Below, piece after piece: positions 8,549-16,031 of a stretch of DNA of 64,000 nt (positions are counted from its first letter, which is position 1; every line of letters starts with the position of its first letter). Made by a program: the position numbers and the translations under genes. The DNA comes from Aquirufa lenticrescens (GTDB lineage Bacteria; Bacteroidota; Bacteroidia; Cytophagales; Spirosomataceae): positions 1,100,501 through 1,164,500 of the forward strand of contig NZ_CP049834.1 in the NCBI RefSeq assembly GCF_019916085.1, in the 5' to 3' direction. A model generated the notes under the pieces. It had not been told where the DNA came from. It was given only the letters and a program-made list of their open reading frames with translations, and did not search any database.

Positions 8549-9511
8549 ATGCAACAATGGATATGTAATGAGCCTGGAGTTTTGGTTTCTCAACAAGTAG
8601 AAATGCCTCAGCGCACACCCGGATTTTCCCTTCTTCGCGTACGCAACATCGGCATCTGCGGAACCGACATTCATGCCTTCGCTGGCAACCAACCCTTCTT
8701 TTCGTATCCCCGCATTTTAGGCCACGAGCTGGCGGTAGAAATCGTGGAATCGGAAACCTTTTCGCCGGGAGAATTAGCGACGATTATCCCCTATTTTAAT
8801 TGTGCTACTTGCGGGGCTTGCACGGCTGGCAAATCGAATTGCTGTGAGAATATCCAGGTTTTTGGGGTGCATACAGACGGCGGAATGCGTGAATATATCG
8901 TAGTAGAGGATCGTTACATTTTACCGGGCAATGGTCTTTCAGCTGACGAACTCGCACTAGTAGAACCACTTTCCATCGCAGCACACGGACTTCGCAGAGC
9001 GGATCTAAAAGCAGGCGAAAAAGTCCTCGTAATGGGCGCCGGACCTATCGGTCTTTTCACGATTTTGCTGGCTAAAATTCAGGGGGCTTTAGTCGAAGTA
9101 GCAGAACCTAATAAGGCGCGTTTGCAATTTTGCGTGGAGAATTTAGGGGTTGCGGAAGTTTCCTCAGCGGCCTTCAACACCGTCATCGATGCCACCGGAA
9201 ATCTGAACGCTATCGAATCAGGATTCACCAAAATAGCCCACGGCGGAAAATACGTTTTGATTGGATTACAAAAACAGGCGATCTCCTTTTCGCATCCAGA
9301 ATTCCACAAAAGAGAAGCCACTTTAATGAGTAGCCGAAACGCAACTTTGGAAGACTTCCACTTCGTCATGAATTTATTCCGCGATGGTAAGATTCAGGCA
9401 GAAAAATTCATCAGCCATCGCTTCACAAAAAATCAAGTTCCTGGTATTTTTGCAAAAATTAACGAGCCCACTCAACAAGTAATCAAGGCGATGATTACTT
9501 TAGCGGAATGA
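8549..9511 (+). CDS. Zinc-dependent alcohol dehydrogenase family protein
   Basis: A 320-residue medium-chain dehydrogenase. Catalytic zinc ligands are Cys37 (GICGTD) and His59 (GHE). The structural zinc loop is Cys85, 88, 91 and 99 (CATCGAC...CC). The coenzyme motif is VMGAGPIG. It resembles sugar and polyol dehydrogenases of the sorbitol/threonine dehydrogenase group. Being divergent from an alpha-L-fucosidase gene, it might oxidise a fucose-derived sugar acid or alcohol, but the substrate cannot be read from the sequence. The chain is slightly shorter than the usual 340-350 residues. Its stop overlaps the start of the next gene (ATGA). Confidence 0.85.
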   Translation: MQQWICNEPGVLVSQQVEMPQRTPGFSLLRVRNIGICGTDIHAFAGNQPFFSYPRILGHELAVEIVESETFSPGELATIIPYFNCATCGACTAGKSNCCENIQVFGVHTDGGMREYIVVEDRYILPGNGLSADELALVEPLSIAAHGLRRADLKAGEKVLVMGAGPIGLFTILLAKIQGALVEVAEPNKARLQFCVENLGVAEVSSAAFNTVIDATGNLNAIESGFTKIAHGGKYVLIGLQKQAISFSHPEFHKREATLMSSRNATLEDFHFVMNLFRDGKIQAEKFISHRFTKNQVPGIFAKINEPTQQVIKAMITLAE

Positions 9512-9870
9512 AACCACTACTCCTATTCTGCCTACTTTTAGGCGCCTGTAAATCCCAAGAAGTGCTACCCGATAACTGCTTCAAAGGACGTCTTTCCCTA
9601 AAGGGTATTTGCAATAATTACGTGATTGAATTAGTCCAAGGATCGATAGACACAGCGAAGCTCGAAGTAAAGTGGAAAAATCCGGATACAGGTAAAAACT
9701 ATACCAATGCCTTCGCACTTTCAAACCCTTGCGCCTTACCCCTTAGCCTGAAAGAAGGGGATGAATTCTTTTTCAAGTTAGATTCCACCCAGCTGACCGC
9801 CGAATGCGTTACGTGCAAAGCTTACAGCCCCACGCCTAGGAAATCTTTACCTATCTCAATCTGTCCCTAG
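9508..9870 (+). CDS. Small lipoprotein of unknown function
   Basis: A 120-residue protein with a clear lipobox (LLLGAC, Cys14) and six further cysteines in the mature part, including CVTC. It is not recognised. It overlaps the dehydrogenase stop by four bases (ATGA) and so is translated with it. Its own stop codon shares the palindrome CTAG (9867-9870) with the stop of the gene on the other strand. Confidence 0.7.
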   Translation: MKPLLLFCLLLGACKSQEVLPDNCFKGRLSLKGICNNYVIELVQGSIDTAKLEVKWKNPDTGKNYTNAFALSNPCALPLSLKEGDEFFFKLDSTQLTAECVTCKAYSPTPRKSLPISICP

Positions 9871-10292
9871 TTGATTTTGAAATTCGTCACCTCATAGCCG
9901 ATTTCTTCGTCCGCCATCATTTCTGAAAAGTCGAAGAAGACATTCGTGGGGTAGCCATAAGTGGCATTAAAATTCAGCACTTTCTTCGCTGGATTTTTGT
10001 CGACGTTCGCCTTAATGACTTGCAATAATTCCGGGATCGTATACATCACACCGTAGCGTTCCGCAGCATTATAGGGTGCGCCATTCACGCTAACAATTTT
10101 ACCATTTTGAACCACAATTTGATGTGGCCCCACATATTCCAGGGGACAAAAGCAAACCCGCTTAAAGGAAAAAGAATAGTTAACAATCTTCTTTTCGTTC
10201 CAAAGATTCAGATTCGTAGTCACGTCATCCAGCGGCTCCACGGTTTTGCAACCCAAGAAAGAAAGGCAAAATAAAAAGAGTAATTTCTTCAT
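9867..10292 (-). CDS. DUF6174-like lipoprotein
   Basis: A 141-residue lipoprotein (lipobox FLGC, Cys15). The segment NYSFSFKRVCFCPLEYVGPH followed by VVQNGKIVSVNGAPYN matches the DUF6174 pattern (aromatic-rich strand, CxC, then a short beta-hairpin). The function of the family is unknown. It is the last gene of a four-gene operon: its ATG overlaps the stop of the outer-membrane-like gene (TAATG). The CxC pair and the company of ApbE and PepSY genes hint at an envelope redox role, which is inference only. Confidence 0.7.
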   Translation of the reverse strand: MKKLLFLFCLSFLGCKTVEPLDDVTTNLNLWNEKKIVNYSFSFKRVCFCPLEYVGPHQIVVQNGKIVSVNGAPYNAAERYGVMYTIPELLQVIKANVDKNPAKKVLNFNATYGYPTNVFFDFSEMMADEEIGYEVTNFKIN

Positions 10293-10954
10293 TACAGCGC
10301 GAGGCGAGTGAATAGACCTACATTGTCTTTCTCCATCTTCATCGGTCCATAGTAATCGAAATTCGCTCCTAGACCTACTGTGAATTTCCCTTTAGTAATA
10401 CCCGCACGCAACATCAAAGCACTACGCGCGTGAGTTCCTTCGCTTAAACTAGCGACATGTAAAATCTGGGCTTTGGAATAAAAAGAAAGATCCTTCGAAA
10501 TAGCCGGCTTAAATTCGACGATACCAATGGTGGAGATGGCACGCGATGGCTGTAAATTTATATTGGGATTCAATAAAAATAACCAAGTCCGATTCGCCTT
10601 AAAATACTGCAATCCCACCTGTGGCACTAAGCCTAATTTATAATGCCATTCCGCTCCAGCCGTCGCTCGAATATTCCCAAAAAGCTTGTACGTGAGGTTA
10701 TTCACAATCACTAACTCCGTCTCTGAAGCGGTGTTATTATAATCCACCATCCCAGTGCTGAGATTAAAATAACTCAACTTCCCATCCGCTGAAACGGGGC
10801 GATTGATAACGCCTATAAACTGAACTCGATTATTTCCAAAAACCGCCTCCACCGGAAGTGGCGGAAGTGGAGCGTGGTCCTGACCAAACACAGCTACAGA
10901 ACAGAAAAGTAAAATGATAAATGGTAAATGGTGAATGGTGAATAAACGTTTCAT
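10292..10954 (-). CDS. Outer-membrane beta-barrel-like protein of unknown function
   Basis: The protein is 220 residues when started at the ATG at 10,954, which overlaps the PepSY gene stop as ATGA; a longer frame to 11,002 exists but is less likely. MKRLFTIHHLPFIILLFCSV to VAVFGQ is a signal peptide. The mature part has alternating hydrophobic strands (YKLFGNIRATAGAEWHYKLG, FTVGLGANFDYYGPM) and ends LFTRLAL, as expected of a small beta-barrel. No family was recognised. Operon position puts it with the flavinylation genes. Confidence 0.7.
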   Translation of the reverse strand: MKRLFTIHHLPFIILLFCSVAVFGQDHAPLPPLPVEAVFGNNRVQFIGVINRPVSADGKLSYFNLSTGMVDYNNTASETELVIVNNLTYKLFGNIRATAGAEWHYKLGLVPQVGLQYFKANRTWLFLLNPNINLQPSRAISTIGIVEFKPAISKDLSFYSKAQILHVASLSEGTHARSALMLRAGITKGKFTVGLGANFDYYGPMKMEKDNVGLFTRLAL

Positions 10955-11529
10955 ACAAAATAATAAAATACCCAGGCAACGATCCCGCCGATAGCTAACC
11001 AAAGCATCCCGTTCGCGCGTTTCTTCTTTAAAAATAATAACAAAATCAACCCCGATACCGAGATAACAATCATAAAGATTGCAGAAAAGTCAATGACCCA
11101 AGACCAGGACTTCCCGGTGTCACGCCCTTTGTGTAGATCGTTGATCACGGCGATAATACCCATCTTCGTTTCCGTTAATTCGTATTTCCCATCAGCCCGA
11201 TTCACGAAGAAATCAGCTGTATAGCCTGGGCCTTGGAAAGAGATCGAAATCTCTTCGTCGTCGATTCGGAAATCGTTCAATTGTCCCTTGATGCTGTGGT
11301 TTGCGCGCAGTTGTTCGACGATGTCGAGTTTGGGGATTTTGGCGGTATCAGCTACCGAAACCCAACCAGCTTTCACAGAACCTTTCAGCTCAGAAACAAC
11401 CGTACTTTCTGGGAACCAATCCACGTGATTCAGGGTCAAACCCGTCACCGAAAAGAACAATACAATGATGAAACTGAACATCGACAAATAGATGTGCAGC
11501 CACCTCGACCACGTCGCTAAATCTCTCAT
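10951..11529 (-). CDS. PepSY-associated membrane protein
   Basis: A 192-residue membrane protein of the PepSY_TM-like type. It has an N-terminal membrane segment (WLHIYLSMFSFIIVLFFSVTG), a periplasmic PepSY-like domain of about 110 residues, the conserved INDLHKGRDTG motif, and two C-terminal membrane segments ending WVFYYFV. Such proteins are found in extracytosolic electron transfer and metal reduction modules. It starts directly after the stop of the ApbE/DUF2271 gene and overlaps the next gene, so it probably works with the flavinylated DUF2271 domain. Confidence 0.85.
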   Translation of the reverse strand: MRDLATWSRWLHIYLSMFSFIIVLFFSVTGLTLNHVDWFPESTVVSELKGSVKAGWVSVADTAKIPKLDIVEQLRANHSIKGQLNDFRIDDEEISISFQGPGYTADFFVNRADGKYELTETKMGIIAVINDLHKGRDTGKSWSWVIDFSAIFMIVISVSGLILLLFLKKKRANGMLWLAIGGIVAWVFYYFV

Positions 11530-12960
11530 TTACTTTGCTTTATAGACTAAAGAAGCCGCGGTCATCTCCTCGCCGCCGGGTAATGTTTGGCTAGCTGACT
11601 TCCCGTTAAACTTCATTTCTTGCTTAATCAACTGATACGTTCCGTGCTCACGAGCTGCCTCAATAAACACGGTATATTTCCCCAAAGGTACATATTCCCC
11701 CGCATCATTCTTCCCATCCCAAACCAAGGTATACTGCCCCGCCCCACGCGTCGCTCCCGTCACCGAAGCGGCATCAAATTCCACCTCTCTCTTCGCCGCA
11801 AACCATGAGCGCAAATCTGGCAACCAACGTGGCTTATTATACCAAACTGCGATTCTTTTCACCGGTTTGTGATCTTCATCCTCAATCCAAACCGCCACGA
11901 ACGGACGACGCGCCCGACCTTCGAAACGAGCAAGTTCGAAATTGATATCCAATGTTTGGCCTGCAGTCCACAACTTCTCTTTTATATTCACTAAGCTGAT
12001 CGCGGACTTCTCTACTGACGTCGCCGGCCAGTTGTCACTTCTATATTCCGCACCCTCTTTGTCCACGATTAAATACGATGCCTCCGGATACTGAGCCGCT
12101 AAATTGATCGATGCCGCCACGCCTACTACGTTAAATGCAGTTGCCAAAGCCCCCGCCGTCACCGCATCCTCGTGCGCCACCGTCGCCGAAATCACTTCCG
12201 AAGCTGGTTCCGCCGTCCGCGGATCCATGATGTGCGAATAATGCACGCCATCGATATCCGAACCTCTTCTATAATCGCCCGATGTCGCCACCGCTTGATT
12301 ATTCACTTGGATATAGCCTAAAACCTCCGCGTTCTCCCCCGCATTTCGCGGATCAGACACGCCTATTTTCTCTGTCCAATCTCCCTTCACCACAAAATCT
12401 CCGCCTATATTCACGACTACACCAGCCACGCCCTCTTCTTTCATCGCCTCTTCGGCTGCTTTCTCCATCACATAGGACTTTGTAAAACTGTGTAATTTCA
12501 ATTCTGTATCCGATAATCGCGTCGCTCCGTTTTCGTCTAGTGACCAATGCGCCTGATTCACTTCATTCACCGCATTTTCACGCGCACCTTCAGAGGGGAT
12601 TTCTGATGCCCACATTTTGGCAATATGTTCCGAGGCCGGATTCAAAGCTCCGTCCGTTTTCACATTCCATTCTTCGAAATGCTGTAACACCTCACGTAAT
12701 TCAGAAGAAATTTCGATGGACTCGCCGTGTGACGAGCGCCATACATTAAACTCCGAAGATTCACGGGAAGAAAGGATATCATTTAAACGATTAATCTCCG
12801 CTAATACCTTCGATTCTGCGGTGGAAGCAGCGGCCTCTGACGAAGCGATGATTTTTAAATCCAGCGAAGTACCTAATACATTTTCAAAATGGGAGGTCAA
12901 AAGGCCATGAGACGCGCTGGGCGTTAAACTAAGTAGACTTAGGGCGATTGAATGGATCAT
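11530..12960 (-). CDS. FAD:protein FMN transferase (ApbE) fused to a DUF2271 domain
   Basis: Residues 1 to about 325 are ApbE: GALNPAS at 104-110, VVNIGGDFVVKG at 182-193, and the metal/flavin motif DAVTAGALATAF at 265-276. ApbE attaches FMN to Ser/Thr of envelope proteins. Residues about 328-476 are a DUF2271 domain (FVAVWIEDEDHKPVKRIAVW...). It contains DAASVTGATR at 396-405, which fits the [S/T]GAT acceptor motif of flavinylated proteins. The protein may therefore carry both the enzyme and its own target. MIHSIALSLLSLTPSASHG acts as an export signal. It is the first gene of a minus-strand operon with a PepSY membrane protein, an outer-membrane-like protein and a lipoprotein. Confidence 0.88.
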   Translation of the reverse strand: MIHSIALSLLSLTPSASHGLLTSHFENVLGTSLDLKIIASSEAAASTAESKVLAEINRLNDILSSRESSEFNVWRSSHGESIEISSELREVLQHFEEWNVKTDGALNPASEHIAKMWASEIPSEGARENAVNEVNQAHWSLDENGATRLSDTELKLHSFTKSYVMEKAAEEAMKEEGVAGVVVNIGGDFVVKGDWTEKIGVSDPRNAGENAEVLGYIQVNNQAVATSGDYRRGSDIDGVHYSHIMDPRTAEPASEVISATVAHEDAVTAGALATAFNVVGVAASINLAAQYPEASYLIVDKEGAEYRSDNWPATSVEKSAISLVNIKEKLWTAGQTLDINFELARFEGRARRPFVAVWIEDEDHKPVKRIAVWYNKPRWLPDLRSWFAAKREVEFDAASVTGATRGAGQYTLVWDGKNDAGEYVPLGKYTVFIEAAREHGTYQLIKQEMKFNGKSASQTLPGGEEMTAASLVYKAK

Positions 12961-13058
12961 AGGGTTTGTATTTAGACCACAATATTGAAAAATAAAGTGT
13001 TTATTGGAATGATTTTTGCGATAAAGCGTAGAGATTTGTAGATATAATCGGGGAAATA

Positions 13059-13697
13059 ATGAAAATCGAGATTTGGAGTGATATCATGTGTCCGTTTTGC
13101 TACATAGGCAAGAGGCATTTGGAAAAGGCATTAGAAACGTTCCCTGGAAAAGATGAAGTGGAGATCGAGTGGAAGAGTTTTCAATTAGACCCCACGATCC
13201 CGATGGACCTAGGCGATGAGACAAGCGTTTACGATTATTTAGCCGCTAGAAAAGGAATCTCGTTAGAGCAAGTGAAATTGATGCACGACCGCGTTTGTGA
13301 AATGGCGGAGAGCGTAGGTTTGCACTATGATTTTGACCAGGCCAAAGTTGCCAATTCTCTAAAATCCCACCACCTCATCCAATACGCGAAAGACCAGGGC
13401 AAAGGCGATGCCATCGAAGAACGCTTATTTCAGGCCTATTTTATGGAGGGCAAAAACCTAGCACTCGATGAAGCGCTCGTGGAATGTGGAGAAGCTGTAG
13501 GACTAGAACGCGAGGGAATTCTGAATGCTTTGCAAGACGAGAATTACGCATACCGCGTGAAGCAAGATATTCAAGAGGGAGAGAACTTAGGCGTGCGAGG
13601 CGTGCCCTTCTTTGTTTTTGACAGAAAATACGGCATTTCCGGTGCCGAACCCATCGAAGTGTTTACCAAAACCTTATTGCAAACAGCCGCAGAATGA
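13059..13697 (+). CDS. DsbA-family (FrnE-type) oxidoreductase
   Basis: A 212-residue thioredoxin-fold protein without a signal peptide. MKIEIWSDIMCPFCYIGKRH gives the active-site CPFC at Cys11-Cys14. The helical insert (SLKSHHLIQYAKDQGKGDAIEERLFQAYFMEGKNL) is typical of FrnE/2-hydroxychromene-2-carboxylate isomerase relatives, and GVRGVPFFVFDRKYGISGA holds the cis-proline. It is cytoplasmic by sequence. Its stop overlaps the next start (ATGA). FrnE proteins are linked to thiol isomerisation and oxidative stress; the substrate here is unknown. Confidence 0.9.
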   Translation: MKIEIWSDIMCPFCYIGKRHLEKALETFPGKDEVEIEWKSFQLDPTIPMDLGDETSVYDYLAARKGISLEQVKLMHDRVCEMAESVGLHYDFDQAKVANSLKSHHLIQYAKDQGKGDAIEERLFQAYFMEGKNLALDEALVECGEAVGLEREGILNALQDENYAYRVKQDIQEGENLGVRGVPFFVFDRKYGISGAEPIEVFTKTLLQTAAE

Positions 13698-14569
13698 AAA
13701 AGCTCATAATTTTTTTACTCCTATTAATAACGACAGCTGCAAAAGCACAGGATTCTACTTATGTCTCCGTCGAACTGAAAAATGGGAAAAGTGTATCGGG
13801 TCAATTGATCCATAAATCAGAGGCAGAAGTAACCGTCGCTACAAAGGATTTAGGCAAAGTCACGCTAGCTTGGTCAGCTATCAAGTCAATTAACATGATT
13901 TCAAAGGAAGGGAAAGGCCAAAACACGCACCCCACCCGCTATTTCTTCGCACCTTCAGCGATTCCTTTGAAAAAAGGAGACAAATATTACCAAAACGCCC
14001 TTTTCCTAGTCAATTCTTTCCAAGCTGGAATAACGGATCATTTCTCCATAGGGGGAGGATTAGTCGTCCCTTTTGCGCTTTTTATCACGCCAAAAATAGG
14101 CTACCAGGTAGCGGATAAAGTACACGTAGGTGGAGGAATTCTATTTGCCACTTCCTTGATAGGGGGATTGAATTTTGGGGTAGGAACGGTCTACGGATCT
14201 GTCACCTACGGGACAAAAGAAAGCAACCTAACCTTAAATACGGGATTAGGGGCGTATAATGAAAACACCGGTTTAGGTAGAGATGATTATAACTGGAAGT
14301 TTGCCAGCCATCCGATGTTCACTTTATCGGGTATGACACGCGTTTCGAATAAAGTCATGTTACTCACAGAGAACTGGTTTTTCTCTAACAAGACCGTGAA
14401 TTATGACTCGAATGGTCAATTCTTAAATTCCTCAACAGCGTATAATGGGATTCTATCCGGAGGCGTAAGAATTTTACTAGAACGCTCCGCCTTCGACGTG
14501 GGGTTTTTAGTTCCTTCCAGCATCGAAAGTGGAGCGATCCCTTATTTAGCTTATAATATTAAATTCTAA
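13694..14569 (+). CDS. Exported beta-rich protein, probable outer-membrane protein
   Basis: A 291-residue protein with a signal peptide (MKKLIIFLLLLITTAAKAQ). Residues 24-65 (VSVELKNGKSVSGQL...VTLAWSAIKSI) look like a small SH3-like strand bundle. The rest has glycine- and aromatic-rich alternating strands ending in IPYLAYNIKF, the usual end of an outer-membrane barrel. No known family was recognised. It overlaps the FrnE gene by four bases and converges on the next gene with overlapping stop codons (14566-14569). Confidence 0.75.
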   Translation: MKKLIIFLLLLITTAAKAQDSTYVSVELKNGKSVSGQLIHKSEAEVTVATKDLGKVTLAWSAIKSINMISKEGKGQNTHPTRYFFAPSAIPLKKGDKYYQNALFLVNSFQAGITDHFSIGGGLVVPFALFITPKIGYQVADKVHVGGGILFATSLIGGLNFGVGTVYGSVTYGTKESNLTLNTGLGAYNENTGLGRDDYNWKFASHPMFTLSGMTRVSNKVMLLTENWFFSNKTVNYDSNGQFLNSSTAYNGILSGGVRILLERSAFDVGFLVPSSIESGAIPYLAYNIKF

Positions 14570-15414
14570 AGACTCTTCAAGTACGCAATACTAATAGGTA
14601 CAAACTGCTCCTCTTGATTACTTTCGTCTTCAATGAAGCAATGCTCGATGCCATTCTTCTTCGCAAGTTTGATGATCGCCTTCCAGTTTCCTTGACCCGT
14701 TCCCACCGGAACATCGTTTTCCGCTGGAGTTCCGCCAGTTAAATCGCCTGCCACGCCTTTGCGCAAATCTTTTACGTGCATTAACTTGAAACGTGTCGGG
14801 TATTTCTTCAATAGCTTCTCAGGCATCGCTGCGCCACCCCCATGCATCGTCCACAACACATCCATTTCGAAAGAAACGTATTCCGGATTCGTGTTTTTGA
14901 TGATGTAATCTAAGAGAGTTTCATCTTTGCCAAAAGGCTGGAACTCGTAGCCATGGTCGTGGTAACAAAGTGTCAATCCATTTTCTTTGAATTGCTTTCC
15001 TGCCTTATTGAATAAAGCAACAGCCTTCTCCGCTTCTTCTAAAGTAAAGCCTCCACGAACTTTATGAGGGATCCACGCACACATCACAAATTTCGCGCCT
15101 AGTGTTTTCGCATTAGCAATTGCCTCCGCTGGGTTCTCTAATTGCTCGTAACCCACTCCAGTAGAAGGAACGCTAATTCCGCGATCCGCACACATTTGCT
15201 TGAACTCTGCTGCAGTCTGACCCTTTTGGGCGCCACCTTCTATTTCAGTGATGCCCATCGATTTAATCAGATCAAGCGTCTTCGCTACATCTTTAGGAAA
15301 TTGATTTCGAAAAGTATAGGCTTGAACGCCAAGAGGATAGGTGTATAATTTTTGTGCTTGTACGAAAGCAGGTAATGCCAAAAGGCACACAATAACAAGG
15401 TGTTTAATTTTCAT
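14566..15414 (-). CDS. Secreted sugar phosphate isomerase/epimerase-like TIM barrel
   Basis: A 282-residue protein with a signal peptide (MKIKHLVIVCLLALPAFVQA) and an AP-endonuclease-family-2 / xylose-isomerase-like barrel. Visible marks are GVQAYTFRNQFP at the start of the barrel, the metal-binding YHDHGYEFQPF, SFEMDVLWTMHGG, and MHVKDLRKG, ending with HCFIEDESNQEEQFVPISIAYLKSL. Exported members are common in Bacteroidota and may act on oxidised sugars, but the substrate is not known. The gene stands alone. Confidence 0.85.
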   Translation of the reverse strand: MKIKHLVIVCLLALPAFVQAQKLYTYPLGVQAYTFRNQFPKDVAKTLDLIKSMGITEIEGGAQKGQTAAEFKQMCADRGISVPSTGVGYEQLENPAEAIANAKTLGAKFVMCAWIPHKVRGGFTLEEAEKAVALFNKAGKQFKENGLTLCYHDHGYEFQPFGKDETLLDYIIKNTNPEYVSFEMDVLWTMHGGGAAMPEKLLKKYPTRFKLMHVKDLRKGVAGDLTGGTPAENDVPVGTGQGNWKAIIKLAKKNGIEHCFIEDESNQEEQFVPISIAYLKSL

Positions 15415-15485
15415 ATTAATATAGGTTTTGTGTAAAAATGACTTTTTTTTGTGAATAATTCGAGAAACGTAAAAATTATTTTCAC

Positions 15486-15896
15486 ATGCCCATCACCTAC
15501 CTTCCCCAGCCTAAAATTACTGCCCAAGATTTCATCGACATCCTGGACAAGTCGACCTTAGGCTTACGCCGTCCTCTGGCGGATAAGGAAGCAATGCAGA
15601 TCATGTTCGATCACGGTAATGTGTATATAGGCGCTTACGATGACGAGAAATTAGTGGGTTTAGCACGCGTAATGACCGATTTTGTCTTTACTAGCTATCT
15701 TTCTGATCTTGCAATAGATGAGGCCTACCAGCACCAAGGCATAGGGAAACAATTAATCTTAGAAGTGAAAAAATTTATTCCTCGGGCTAAAGTTATCTTG
15801 CTGGCGGCACCGGCAGCGGAGGGTTATTATCCTAAAATTGGGATGAAAAATCACGGGCATTGTTACGTTTTAGACAGCTTGGATGAAATCAAATAG
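15486..15896 (+). CDS. GNAT-family N-acetyltransferase
   Basis: A short 136-residue acetyltransferase. The acetyl-CoA binding motif A is seen in SDLAIDEAYQHQGIGKQLI (QHQGIG as the Q/RxxGxG/A loop), followed by LLAAPAAEGYYPKIGM, the usual motif B with its conserved Tyr-Tyr-Pro. The acceptor is unknown. It is divergent from the isomerase-like gene, with 71 bp between them, and lies 135 bp before susC without sign of shared transcription. Confidence 0.85.
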   Translation: MPITYLPQPKITAQDFIDILDKSTLGLRRPLADKEAMQIMFDHGNVYIGAYDDEKLVGLARVMTDFVFTSYLSDLAIDEAYQHQGIGKQLILEVKKFIPRAKVILLAAPAAEGYYPKIGMKNHGHCYVLDSLDEIK

Positions 15897-16031
15897 TTTG
15901 GGGATTTCTTTGATTTTTAAACATTCTGTGCGATTTTTCGGTTTGAAAACCAAATAAACGTTTGGCTTTCAGTATAAAACCCAAATTAATTCTATCATTT
16001 TTTAACCCAATTTTTGCAAAATTCATCGCTT
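15897..16031 (+). promoter_or_regulatory. Leader region of the SusC/SusD operon
   Basis: This 135-bp AT-rich stretch should carry the susC promoter. It holds a 10-bp hairpin, GAAAACCAAA at 15945-15954 and TTTGGCTTTC at 15961-15970, with one G-T pair and a 6-base loop. No T run follows, so an operator or mRNA leader structure is more likely than a terminator. A convincing -33/-7 promoter pair could not be assigned. Confidence 0.35.

Noticed and set aside
10955-11002. Longer N-terminus of the outer-membrane-like protein
   Set aside because: It would add a charged leader before the signal peptide. The ATG at 10,954 gives an ATGA overlap and a normal signal sequence.
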